This document shows, one piece after another, positions 7,866 to 14,555 of a DNA stretch of 16,448 nucleotides. Position 1 is the stretch's first letter. Every line of letters starts with the position of its first letter. The notes under the pieces were generated by a model. The model did no database searches and was not told the origin of the DNA. It saw only the letters and a program-made list of their open reading frames with translations. This DNA comes from an uncultured Flavobacteriia bacterium (GTDB lineage Bacteria > Bacteroidota > Bacteroidia > Flavobacteriales > Flavobacteriaceae): positions 1 through 16,448 of the forward strand of contig CAMLRV010000023.1 of the NCBI GenBank assembly GCA_946482495.1, read 5' to 3'. The translations under genes were made by a program, and so were the position numbers.

Positions 7866-7897
7866 AAAAATCCCGATTTTCATCGGGATTACTTTTT
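7864..7897. terminator. Bidirectional intrinsic terminator (permease / lipoprotein)
   Basis: AATCCCGAT (7869-7877), loop TTTC, ATCGGGATT (7882-7890) forms a perfect 9-bp stem. On the plus strand it is followed by ACTTTTT. On the minus strand it runs directly into a T-rich tract. It can therefore stop both the permease transcript and the convergent lipoprotein transcript. The stem is identical to that at 804-825. Confidence 0.9.
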
Positions 7898-7905
7898 AAA
7901 AGAAA

Positions 7906-8157
7906 TTACTTTTTGGCAGCTTCCGCCTTTTCAGCAGCAGCTTCATCCAATTTTTCTGCATTTTTTTGAAGCGCTTCTCCAGCTTTTTCTTTAGAGGAAT
8001 CAATTGTTCCTTCCACTTTTGCTTTAGTAGTGTCAATTGTCTCTTCTGTTTTAACTTCTAAAGAGTCTACTTTGTTTTCTAATTCGTCTTTCTTTTTGCC
8101 ATCGCAAGAAACAAGAACTGCAGCAACGAATGCTAAACCTAAAATTACTTTTTTCAT
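7906..8157 (-). CDS. Small helical lipoprotein, paralogous leader to 854-1069
   Basis: An 83-residue predicted lipoprotein. The signal peptide ends in the lipobox LVSC with lipidated Cys18. Its first 18 residues differ from those of the lipoprotein at 854-1069 at only two positions (MKKVILGLAFVAAVLVSC against MKKVVLSLAFVAAVLVSC). The mature part is very rich in Lys, Glu and Ala, with imperfect 11-residue periodicity (IDTTKAKVEGT / IDSSKEKAGEA). It should form a charged amphipathic helix or coiled coil like LEA-type or apolipoprotein-like proteins. No catalytic motif is seen. It lies 71 bases downstream of the anti-sigma gene on the same strand; no convincing promoter of its own was found there, so read-through from the sigma operon is possible. 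It ends at the shared terminator. Periplasmic location is likely. Confidence 0.8.
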   Translation of the reverse strand: MKKVILGLAFVAAVLVSCDGKKKDELENKVDSLEVKTEETIDTTKAKVEGTIDSSKEKAGEALQKNAEKLDEAAAEKAEAAKK

Positions 8158-8228
8158 TTGGTTGTGATTTAATAAATTAATTATTTTTTGAACTTATGAA
8201 TCGACATTCAAATTGCGTGCCAAAAAAT

Positions 8229-9014
8229 TTAAACTTTTCCTAAAGCATATAATTGTTCCATAGTTGGTGTTTTACTTCCACCAGCTGGCTCCAATGTTAT
8301 TCCAAAAGCTTCCGCACCAACTGCACCCTCTACCTCAATTAAATATTTCATCTTATCTGCGGCATTATCAATTAAACCAATACTTGTTGGTGTTAAAGTT
8401 GGCGCTAATTTTAACGACCAAACTTGATACACCATTCCGTCTGGCGGAGTGGGTAAACTTGAAGCATCTACAAAAACTTTATTTGTTTTATTATTCCAAT
8501 ATACTTTTGCCGATGAAGTTGGAGAAATTGCTTGCCCAGCCAATTTTACTACTACATTATTTTCATCTTTTAAAACAGCATACGAATTATTAATTTGATT
8601 ATTTAATTTTTCTTTATCAGAAACTGTTTGCTCAAGCTTATTTTTCTTAATCAACAAAACATCAATTTCATTTTCATTATTTTGTTGTAAATTATATAGA
8701 TAACCACAACCAATTAAAAAAACTGCTGCGGCAGTCCAACCGATGTATTGACTTATTTTCGATTTAGGTTTGAACGGAATAACTTTTGCTTCTAAATCTA
8801 ATTTTTGCCTAATTTTATTATAGTTTTCAGCAGATAAATCGGGTGCAAAACTTGACGACAAAGCAATAACAGATTTTTCAATAGAAATTATTTCATTTCT
8901 AACTTCAACATCTTCAGCAGCAATTTTAGCAATTTCAGTCGTTTCATTTTCAGACAATAATCCGAAAACATACAACTCTAAATTACCAGATTCTATTAAT
9001 TCTTTATTTTTCAT
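8229..9014 (-). CDS. Anti-sigma factor, RskA-type, single membrane span
   Basis: A 261-residue partner of the ECF sigma factor encoded just upstream. Residues 1-85 form the cytoplasmic helical anti-sigma region, beginning ELIESGNLELYVFGLLSENE. It has no His or Cys, so the zinc-binding HxxxCxxC motif of ZAS proteins is absent. One transmembrane helix lies at about 88-108 (YIGWTAAAVFLIGCGYLYNL). A probable coiled coil follows (112-150). The periplasmic C-terminal RskA domain (about 154-255) shows VYWNNKTNKVFVDASSLP, YQVWSLK and FGITLEPAGGSKTPT, the last being the family's hallmark. The sigma stop and this start are separated by 1 base, so the two are translationally coupled. It should hold the sigma factor at the membrane until an extracytoplasmic signal triggers its release, usually by stepwise proteolysis in this class. 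No FecR domain is present. Confidence 0.92.
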   Translation of the reverse strand: MKNKELIESGNLELYVFGLLSENETTEIAKIAAEDVEVRNEIISIEKSVIALSSSFAPDLSAENYNKIRQKLDLEAKVIPFKPKSKISQYIGWTAAAVFLIGCGYLYNLQQNNENEIDVLLIKKNKLEQTVSDKEKLNNQINNSYAVLKDENNVVVKLAGQAISPTSSAKVYWNNKTNKVFVDASSLPTPPDGMVYQVWSLKLAPTLTPTSIGLIDNAADKMKYLIEVEGAVGAEAFGITLEPAGGSKTPTMEQLYALGKV

Positions 9015-9015
9015 A

Positions 9016-9546
9016 TTATACTTGTAAGTAAGTTCTTAAATCGTTTATACAAGTTCTATTTAGGGTTTTTACTGTTCCTAAGGGTATTTCCATTTCTTCT
9101 GAAGTTTCAGCTTGAGTATATCCTTTAAAAAACAACAAATCTATAATTCGAATACATTTCGGTTTCAGTTTTTTAATAAATTCACTTACTCCAATAATGT
9201 CAATCTTATTAATAAATTTATTTTCAGTATCAATAATACTTACGAAATTATCTAATTCTTGGTTTTTCAAAGACTTATTATAACCTTTTGAACGCATTTT
9301 ATCTATAGTAGTATTCCTTGTAATATTCAACATCCAAGTATACAACCTTCCTTTTTCATCATTATAGGAGTCAATATTTTTCCAAATTTTCACAAAAACA
9401 TCTTGCAAAACATCTTCTGCTTCTTCTCTGTTTTTTATTAAATTAGAAATAACGGCAAACAAACTTTTCGAATACATATTATATAAATACGTATAAGCTT
9501 TTGCATCTTTCTTCTCGATAAGGCTTAAAACTTCTTCTTGACTCAT
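9016..9546 (-). CDS. ECF-type RNA polymerase sigma factor
   Basis: A 176-residue group 4 sigma factor. Region 2 (about residues 15-86) includes AYTYLYNMYSKSLF, the core-binding AEDVLQDVFVKIWKN (43-57) and the -10-reading GRLYTWMLNITRN (66-78). Region 4 (about 121-173) is a helix-turn-helix with GYTQAETSEEMEIPLGTVKT (142-161) as the -35 recognition unit. Regions 1.1 and 3 are absent, as expected. The cognate anti-sigma gene is 1 base downstream. Upstream on this strand is AAAACC-N16-CGTAAAT (9620-9648), identical in its conserved bases and spacing to the signal facing the divergent DUF4331 operon, which implies autoregulation. A TAnnTTTG box nearer the gene (9569-9576) could provide basal transcription. 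The RskA-type partner places it closer to SigK/SigW-like ECFs than to the FecI group. Confidence 0.95.
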   Translation of the reverse strand: MSQEEVLSLIEKKDAKAYTYLYNMYSKSLFAVISNLIKNREEAEDVLQDVFVKIWKNIDSYNDEKGRLYTWMLNITRNTTIDKMRSKGYNKSLKNQELDNFVSIIDTENKFINKIDIIGVSEFIKKLKPKCIRIIDLLFFKGYTQAETSEEMEIPLGTVKTLNRTCINDLRTYLQV

Positions 9547-9568
9547 AAATTATAATTTATCGTTCTTA

Positions 9569-9576
9569 CAAAACTA
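9569..9576 (-). promoter_or_regulatory. Possible primary-sigma -7 box for the sigma/anti-sigma operon
   Basis: On the minus strand TAGTTTTG is a perfect TAnnTTTG box 22 bases before the sigma ATG. No TTG or TTTG is found at a suitable upstream distance, so it may be a weak basal promoter or a chance match. Confidence 0.35.
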
Positions 9577-9619
9577 GATAAAAATTCCATATAAAAACGA
9601 TGTTTTTCAATAATAAACA

Positions 9620-9648
9620 ATTTACGATAATAAAGAAAGAAAGGTTTT
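9620..9648 (-). promoter_or_regulatory. Putative ECF promoter for the sigma/anti-sigma operon
   Basis: Read on the minus strand: AAAACC (9643-9648), 16 bases, CGTAAAT (9620-9626). The AAC-type -35 and CGT-type -10 with a 16-base spacer fit the general ECF promoter pattern. The same conserved bases and spacing are on the opposite strand at 9672-9700. A start about 7 bases downstream would leave a leader near 65 bases. The assignment to the adjacent sigma factor is inferred. Confidence 0.68.
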
Positions 9649-9671
9649 AGAAAATAAAATTTAAACTTTTT

Positions 9672-9700
9672 AAAACCAATCCTAAACTTTTTCCGTAAAT
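9672..9700 (+). promoter_or_regulatory. Putative ECF promoter for the DUF4331-TPR-TonB operon
   Basis: AAAACC (9672-9677), 16 bases, CGTAAAT (9694-9700) on the plus strand, matching the minus-strand signal at 9620-9648 exactly in the conserved bases and spacer length. It would start transcription about 20-25 bases before the ATG at 9730. A 10-base direct repeat, TAAACTTTTT, overlaps the spacer (9683-9692) and lies just upstream of the -35 element (9662-9671). Confidence 0.7.
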
Positions 9701-9729
9701 GAGAAGAGTAATCAATAAACTTAAACAAA

Positions 9730-10380
9730 ATGAAAAAATCAAAATTGTACATAAGCCTTTCGTTCGTAGCGATAACAGGTTTATTATTAGTAGCGGCAGA
9801 TCACATCGATTCGCCAGGTGTTTCAAACACAGGAAATGACATTACCGATGTATATGCTTTCCAAGGTGCAGACACTAACAACTTAGTATTTGTAGTAAAT
9901 TCTCAAGGATTATTGACTCCAGGAACTACAGGAGCGGCTACATTTAAAGAAAATGTACTAACAGAAATTAACATTGACAACAATGGTGATAATGTAGAAG
10001 ACTTAGTCATTCAAGCTATTAAAAGAGGAAGTAAGATGTACTTTTTCGGGCCAGTTGCTCCAGGAACAACAGGAACAAGTAGCACAATCAAAACTTCAAA
10101 CCCTGCAGGTTCTGTAGAAATTTCTCAATATGGAAGTGCGGCAATAACATCTACATCTGGTGGAATGAAATTTTTCGCAGGACCAAGAGACGATCCTTTC
10201 TTTTTTGACTTAGGTCAATACCAAGCTATTTTAGGTGGAACGGCTTCAGGATTTAACAATCCAGGAACTGATACTTTCGCTGGAACAAATGTATTATCTA
10301 CTGTTATTGAAGTTCCGAAATCAATGTTAGGATCTAGCACTTCAATTAATGTTTGGGCTGAAACAAAACAAAAACAATAA
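9730..10380 (+). CDS. Secreted DUF4331 protein, N-terminal half
   Basis: A 216-residue exported protein. Residues 1-23 are a Sec signal peptide, with cleavage likely after VAA, so the mature protein would begin at or next to DHIDSP (24-29). That motif, then DITDVYAF (37-44) and LVFVVNSQG (52-60), are the start of the DUF4331 domain. FFAGPRDDPFFFDLGQ (148-163), the IEVPKSMLG stretch (193-201) and INVWAETK (206-213) follow, and the protein stops there. Full-length DUF4331 proteins, as I recall them, are roughly twice as long and continue with a QxDRMGRPxxNT-type segment; here that part is encoded by the next gene. It is the first gene of the operon, behind the putative ECF promoter. No lipobox is present, so it may be soluble in the periplasm or secreted. 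The DUF4331 function is unknown; acidic and His residues near the mature N-terminus could bind a metal, but this is speculation. Confidence 0.85.
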   Translation: MKKSKLYISLSFVAITGLLLVAADHIDSPGVSNTGNDITDVYAFQGADTNNLVFVVNSQGLLTPGTTGAATFKENVLTEINIDNNGDNVEDLVIQAIKRGSKMYFFGPVAPGTTGTSSTIKTSNPAGSVEISQYGSAAITSTSGGMKFFAGPRDDPFFFDLGQYQAILGGTASGFNNPGTDTFAGTNVLSTVIEVPKSMLGSSTSINVWAETKQKQ

Positions 10381-10401
10381 TTAATCTTAAAACGAAATAA
10401 A

Positions 10402-10950
10402 ATGAAAATAAATGCTATAAAATATCTGACTTTATCAATTCTTACAGCTACTACATTCGTAAGTTGTAATAATGATGACACAGTAGTTGCTGAAGAACAA
10501 ACTGATTTCTCAGGAACATACGTACAAAAAGATCAAATGGCACGTCCTGCAATTAATACTGTTTTTATTGCTTCAGGTGCTCCAAAAGATGCTTTCAACA
10601 CAACAACTCCATCTGCAATGGGAGCAAATTATCAATCGGTTTTTCAATCGAGATTATTGGCTTTAAATCCAGGCTATACAACTAACGCATTAGGACAAAC
10701 TGCAGCTCAATTTACAGGTTTATTAGCAACAGATGTATTAGGTGTTTCAAAAACTGCAACTACTACATTTTTTGACGGAACAAATGTTTTAACAGGAAGA
10801 GCTTTAGCAGACGACGTTATTGATGTGGAATTATTATTGATTTTTGGAGGCCCAACTGGAACTTCAAATGCGAATTTAACTTCTGATCATGTGAATGCAA
10901 ATGACAAAGCGTTTTTAACTTCTTTTCCCTACTTAGCAGCTGCTTGGTAA
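10402..10950 (+). CDS. DUF4331 lipoprotein, C-terminal half
   Basis: A 182-residue predicted lipoprotein. The signal peptide ends in the lipobox FVSC (Cys22), followed by NNDD, an acidic stretch resembling the surface-export signals of Bacteroidota lipoproteins, so display on the outer face of the outer membrane is possible. The mature protein matches the C-terminal half of DUF4331: VQKDQMARPAINTVFI (41-56), KDAFN (62-66), then TGRALADDVIDVEL (131-144), the usual NGRxLxDDVxDIEL motif, and NDKAFLTSFPYLA (167-179) near the end. It starts 21 bases after the N-terminal-half gene, and the break falls where the full-length family links its two parts. The simplest idea is that the two products join outside the cytoplasm, one half anchored by lipid. 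A hairpin terminator follows 9 bases after the stop. Confidence 0.83.
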   Translation: MKINAIKYLTLSILTATTFVSCNNDDTVVAEEQTDFSGTYVQKDQMARPAINTVFIASGAPKDAFNTTTPSAMGANYQSVFQSRLLALNPGYTTNALGQTAAQFTGLLATDVLGVSKTATTTFFDGTNVLTGRALADDVIDVELLLIFGGPTGTSNANLTSDHVNANDKAFLTSFPYLAAAW

Positions 10951-10959
10951 ATTATTTAT

Positions 10960-10994
10960 AGCGTGCATAATATACATTGTGCACGCTACTTTTT
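10960..10994 (+). terminator. Hairpin with T tract inside the DUF4331-TonB operon
   Basis: AGCGTGCATAAT (10960-10971), loop ATAC, ATTGTGCACGCT (10976-10987) pairs over 12 bp with one G-T wobble and is followed by ACTTTTT. It sits between the second DUF4331 gene and the TPR lipoprotein. It could end most transcripts after the DUF4331 pair, with read-through supplying the TPR and receptor genes, or act as a stabilising 3-prime end. No separate promoter was seen in the 28 bases before the next start. Confidence 0.8.
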
Positions 10995-11021
10995 ACAAAA
11001 ACTAAACTAAAAAACATCACA

Positions 11022-12314
11022 ATGAAAATATCTAATATTTTAAAAATTATACTTTTTACCATTAGCATATCTAGTTGTAAAAACGAATCTTCAAAAATTA
11101 CGAATGCTCCAGATTATAACGCATATTTAAATTTATCTGAAAATAAAAATGTACAACTTGCTAAAAATGAAATTGATTTTTGGCAAAAAAAATATGATGC
11201 TGCACCAAATCAAACAAGTTATTTAAGTCAACTTGCTAGTTATTATTCATCCCTATTTGATGCCACTTTTGAAGTTAACCATTTATACAAAGCAGAAGAA
11301 TTATTATTAAAAGTAAATTCTGATTTAAATTATTCTGAAGTTGGACCAATTCGCTCTTTAGCAAAAAACTACATTACCCAACATCGTTTCAGGGAAGCTT
11401 TAGTTTTAGCTAACAAAGCTTTAAAAATTGGCGAAGGATTTAAAGAAACTCAAAAATTACTTTTTGATGTCAATATGGAATTGGGAAATTATGTTGAAGC
11501 CAAAAAAAATTTATCTAATTTTTACAACACAGAAGATTTTGATTATTTAATTAGAATGGCCAAATGGAATGATCATATCGGCGATTTACCAACAGCTATA
11601 ATATTAATGGAGAAAGCTACTAGTAAGGCAGAATTAAACGAAAACAAACATTTGAAAATTTGGGCTTATTCAAATTTAGGCGATATGTATGGTCATGCTG
11701 GAAGAATTTCAGAAAGTTACAATTACTATTTGAAAACGCTCAAAGAGGATGAAAATAATTATTATGCCTTAAAAGGAATTGCATGGATTGCCTTTTCTCA
11801 TGAAAAAAACACAAAAGAAGCTAGCAGAATAATCAATATAATTGCTAAAAAACACAATTCGCCAGATTTCAAATTATTTAAAGCTGAAATGGCAGAATTC
11901 AACAAAAATGAACTAGATAAAAATAAATACATTCAAGAATATTTTGAAATGTTGAAAAAGAGAAATTATGGCGTGATGTATAACAAATATAACTCACTTT
12001 TGTTTGCTGATAACAAAACAGATGCTAATAAAGCTTTAGAAATTGCACAACAAGAAATTAAAAACAGACCCACACCAGAATCATACGATTTACTAGCTTG
12101 GGCAAATTATAATTTAGGAAATACAAAAAAAGCCTTGGATATTTGTGAAAAACATATTGTAAACAAATCATTTGAACCTGAAATAAATTATCATTTGGCA
12201 GAAATTTACAAAGCCAATAAAATGACTGATAAAATCAAACCAATCAAAAAAGATTTAATTGGAAGCATTTATGAATTAGGCCCAAATATGAAAGGAAAAA
12301 TTGAAAAATTATAA
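11022..12314 (+). CDS. Tetratricopeptide-repeat lipoprotein
   Basis: A 430-residue predicted lipoprotein with a signal peptide (MKISNILKIILFTISISSC, lipobox ISSC, Cys19). The start at 11022 is chosen because it places this signal peptide at the N-terminus; an in-frame ATG 45 bases upstream (10977) lies inside the terminator stem and would bury it. The rest is almost wholly helical with TPR-like pairs, for example SEVGPIRSLAKNYITQHRFREA / LVLANKALKIG, IWAYSNLGDMYGHAGRISES / YNYYLKTL, YDLLAWANYNLGNTKKAL / DICEKHI and INYHLAEIYKANKM. The W/G/Y-A-P pattern fits tetratricopeptide repeats, which bind protein partners. Its stop codon overlaps the receptor's start (TAATG), so the two are translationally coupled. 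It probably sits on the periplasmic face of the outer or inner membrane and may help assemble or partner the receptor. The precise role is unknown. Confidence 0.86.
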   Translation: MKISNILKIILFTISISSCKNESSKITNAPDYNAYLNLSENKNVQLAKNEIDFWQKKYDAAPNQTSYLSQLASYYSSLFDATFEVNHLYKAEELLLKVNSDLNYSEVGPIRSLAKNYITQHRFREALVLANKALKIGEGFKETQKLLFDVNMELGNYVEAKKNLSNFYNTEDFDYLIRMAKWNDHIGDLPTAIILMEKATSKAELNENKHLKIWAYSNLGDMYGHAGRISESYNYYLKTLKEDENNYYALKGIAWIAFSHEKNTKEASRIINIIAKKHNSPDFKLFKAEMAEFNKNELDKNKYIQEYFEMLKKRNYGVMYNKYNSLLFADNKTDANKALEIAQQEIKNRPTPESYDLLAWANYNLGNTKKALDICEKHIVNKSFEPEINYHLAEIYKANKMTDKIKPIKKDLIGSIYELGPNMKGKIEKL

Positions 12315-14521
12315 TGAAAAACCTATTTCAAATAGTTGTTTTATTACTTAGCACCATCGTTTTTTCGCAACAAAAAGATGGTATAGTTACAGATTCATTA
12401 GGCAATAAAATTGAGAATGCTTACGTATATAACGAAACCACAAAATCACATGCACATACGAATGAAAATGGTCAATTTATCATAGATAAAACTTCTGATA
12501 ATGATGTGTTAACAATTACTGCATTAGGTTTTAAAAAGAAAACGCAACTAGTAGATGGTTCTGAAAAAACAATTGTTTTAACGAGTTCTTCTATAAACAT
12601 TGAAGAGATTATAATTTCGAAAAAAAACAACGCGATTTCTCAAATTATGAAACTCGATTTACAAAATTCACCTGTAAATTCTTCACAAGAAATTTTACGA
12701 AAAGTTCCTGGTTTATTTATCGGGCAACATGCAGGTGGCGGAAAGGCAGAACAAATATTTTTACGTGGTTTTGATATCGATCACGGAACAGATATTGCCA
12801 TTTCTGTAGATGGAATGCCTGTAAATATGGTTTCACACGCACACGGACAAGGTTATGCCGATTTACATTTTGTAATTCCAGAAACCATAGATAAAATAGA
12901 TTTTGGAAAAGGAAGTTATTATGCCAATAAAGGCGATTTCGCAACAGCTGGTTATGTGGCGTTCAAAACAAAAGAAAAAATTGACCACAATACTATCAGT
13001 TTGGAAGTCGGCAAATTCGGCACAATTAGAACACTTGGAATGTTTAATTTATTACCAAAAAACAATAAACAAAATGCATTTATTGCGAGTGAATATTTAA
13101 CTTTTGATGGTCCGTTAGTTTCGAGTCAGAATTTTAGAAGATTAAATTTATTCGGGAAGTTTACCAATATTTTAGAAGATGAAAGCAAATTTTCTGTAGC
13201 GGCAACCCATTTTTCAAGCGAATGGACGGCTTCAGGACAAATTCCGCAACGCTTAGTAGATGCAGGAATAATTTCAAGATTTGGAGCAGTTGATGATACC
13301 GAAGGTGGAAAAACTTCAAGAAGTAATTTGAATTTAGAATACTATAAACCCATTTCTGAAAACCTATATTTTAAAGGAAATACCTTTTACACCAACTACC
13401 AATTCGAATTGTATTCGAATTTTACTTTCTTTTTAGAAAATCCGATTGATGGCGATCAAATTAAACAAAAAGAAAACCGAACGATTTATGGCATTAATGG
13501 AGAATTCAACAAGAAAATAGTTAACTCTAAAAGTACTTATCAAGTTGGATTTGGATTAAGAGCAGACGAAACAAAAGACAGCGAATTATCAAACACCAAA
13601 AACAGAACAACAACTCTCAATCAGTTGAAATTAGGAAATATCAATCAGAAAAATTATTTTAGTTATATCAATACAAATATTGAATTAGGCCATTTTACCA
13701 TTAATTCTGCTGTTCGATTTGATTATTTTCAGTTTTCTTATTTAGATAAATTGACACCAACCTTTAAAATCGATAATGAAGAAAAGGTCAAAATTTCACC
13801 AAAATTAAATTTCATTTTTGCACCGAATCAAAAAGTACAATATTTCTTAAAATCTGGTTTAGGATTTCATTCGAATGACACTCGAGTTATAACTTCTCAA
13901 ACCGATAAAAAAACATTACCCACTTCAGCTGGAGCCGATTTAGGAACAATTTTCAAACCTTTAAATAATTTAATTATAAACAGTGCGTTATGGGTTTTGC
14001 AACTAGATCAAGAATTTGTTTATGTTGGTGATGCGGGAATCGTAGAACCAAGTGGAAAAACCAAAAGAATGGGAATCGATTTTGGATTTAGATATCAATT
14101 ATCTAAATTCATCAATTTAAATTCTGATATTAATTACACTTATGCTAGAAGTACGGATGAACCTGATGGACAAAATTACATTCCGTTGGCTCCAGATTTA
14201 ACGTCAACTGGCGGAATTAGCATTACGAATTATAAAGGATTTTCGTCAAGCTTTAATTACAGATATTTAAAATCAAGACCTGCAAATGAGGACAATTCAA
14301 TTGTTGCAAAAGGCTATTTTATTTCCGATTTTAATATGAATTATCAACACAAAAAAATAAATTATGGCATTGTGATTGAAAATATTTTCAATACGAAATG
14401 GAACGAAACCCAATTTGCCACCGAATCACAATTACAAAATGAAACACAACCTGTAGAAGAAATTCATTTCACTCCGGGAACTCCTTTTTTCATTAAAGGA
14501 AAAATAACTTATAGTTTTTAA
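12314..14521 (+). CDS. TonB-dependent outer-membrane receptor, His-rich plug
   Basis: A 735-residue outer-membrane receptor. It has a signal peptide (1-18), then a carboxypeptidase-regulatory-like beta domain (about 21-90, GIVTDSLGNKIENAYVYNET), usual in Bacteroidota receptors. The plug domain (about 108-220) shows EILRKVPGLFIGQHAGGG, FLRGFDIDHGTDIAISVDG and MPVNMVSHAHGQGYADLHF. The 22-strand barrel fills the rest and ends in ITYSF, a C-terminal aromatic as used by the BAM complex. Histidines cluster in SHAH (45-48), HAH (175-177) and at 139, 157 and 185, which might bind a metal ion or a metal complex. The STN domain that signals to FecR-type anti-sigma factors is absent. Without a SusD partner, glycan uptake is less likely. 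It is the last gene of the operon, overlapping the TPR gene by 1 base and followed by a strong terminator. The substrate is unknown. Confidence 0.93.
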   Translation: MKNLFQIVVLLLSTIVFSQQKDGIVTDSLGNKIENAYVYNETTKSHAHTNENGQFIIDKTSDNDVLTITALGFKKKTQLVDGSEKTIVLTSSSINIEEIIISKKNNAISQIMKLDLQNSPVNSSQEILRKVPGLFIGQHAGGGKAEQIFLRGFDIDHGTDIAISVDGMPVNMVSHAHGQGYADLHFVIPETIDKIDFGKGSYYANKGDFATAGYVAFKTKEKIDHNTISLEVGKFGTIRTLGMFNLLPKNNKQNAFIASEYLTFDGPLVSSQNFRRLNLFGKFTNILEDESKFSVAATHFSSEWTASGQIPQRLVDAGIISRFGAVDDTEGGKTSRSNLNLEYYKPISENLYFKGNTFYTNYQFELYSNFTFFLENPIDGDQIKQKENRTIYGINGEFNKKIVNSKSTYQVGFGLRADETKDSELSNTKNRTTTLNQLKLGNINQKNYFSYINTNIELGHFTINSAVRFDYFQFSYLDKLTPTFKIDNEEKVKISPKLNFIFAPNQKVQYFLKSGLGFHSNDTRVITSQTDKKTLPTSAGADLGTIFKPLNNLIINSALWVLQLDQEFVYVGDAGIVEPSGKTKRMGIDFGFRYQLSKFINLNSDINYTYARSTDEPDGQNYIPLAPDLTSTGGISITNYKGFSSSFNYRYLKSRPANEDNSIVAKGYFISDFNMNYQHKKINYGIVIENIFNTKWNETQFATESQLQNETQPVEEIHFTPGTPFFIKGKITYSF

Positions 14522-14555
14522 AGTTATTATAATTGTTGTAGTTATTTTTTTATTT

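Noticed and set aside
10215..10481. Open frame on the minus strand across the two DUF4331 genes
   Set aside because: It has no recognisable domain and no start signal, and it lies opposite two genes with clear export signals and family motifs.
10977..11021. Longer start for the TPR lipoprotein
   Set aside because: The upstream ATG lies inside the terminator stem and would place 15 residues before a clear lipoprotein signal peptide. The start at 11022 fits better.
9016..14521. FecI-FecR-FecA iron-citrate type regulation
   Set aside because: The anti-sigma factor has an RskA domain and the receptor has no STN domain, so the defining parts are missing.
12314..14521. SusC of a SusCD glycan-uptake pair
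   Set aside because: No SusD-like lipoprotein or glycoside hydrolase lies nearby, and the plug has a His-rich motif not expected of SusC proteins.
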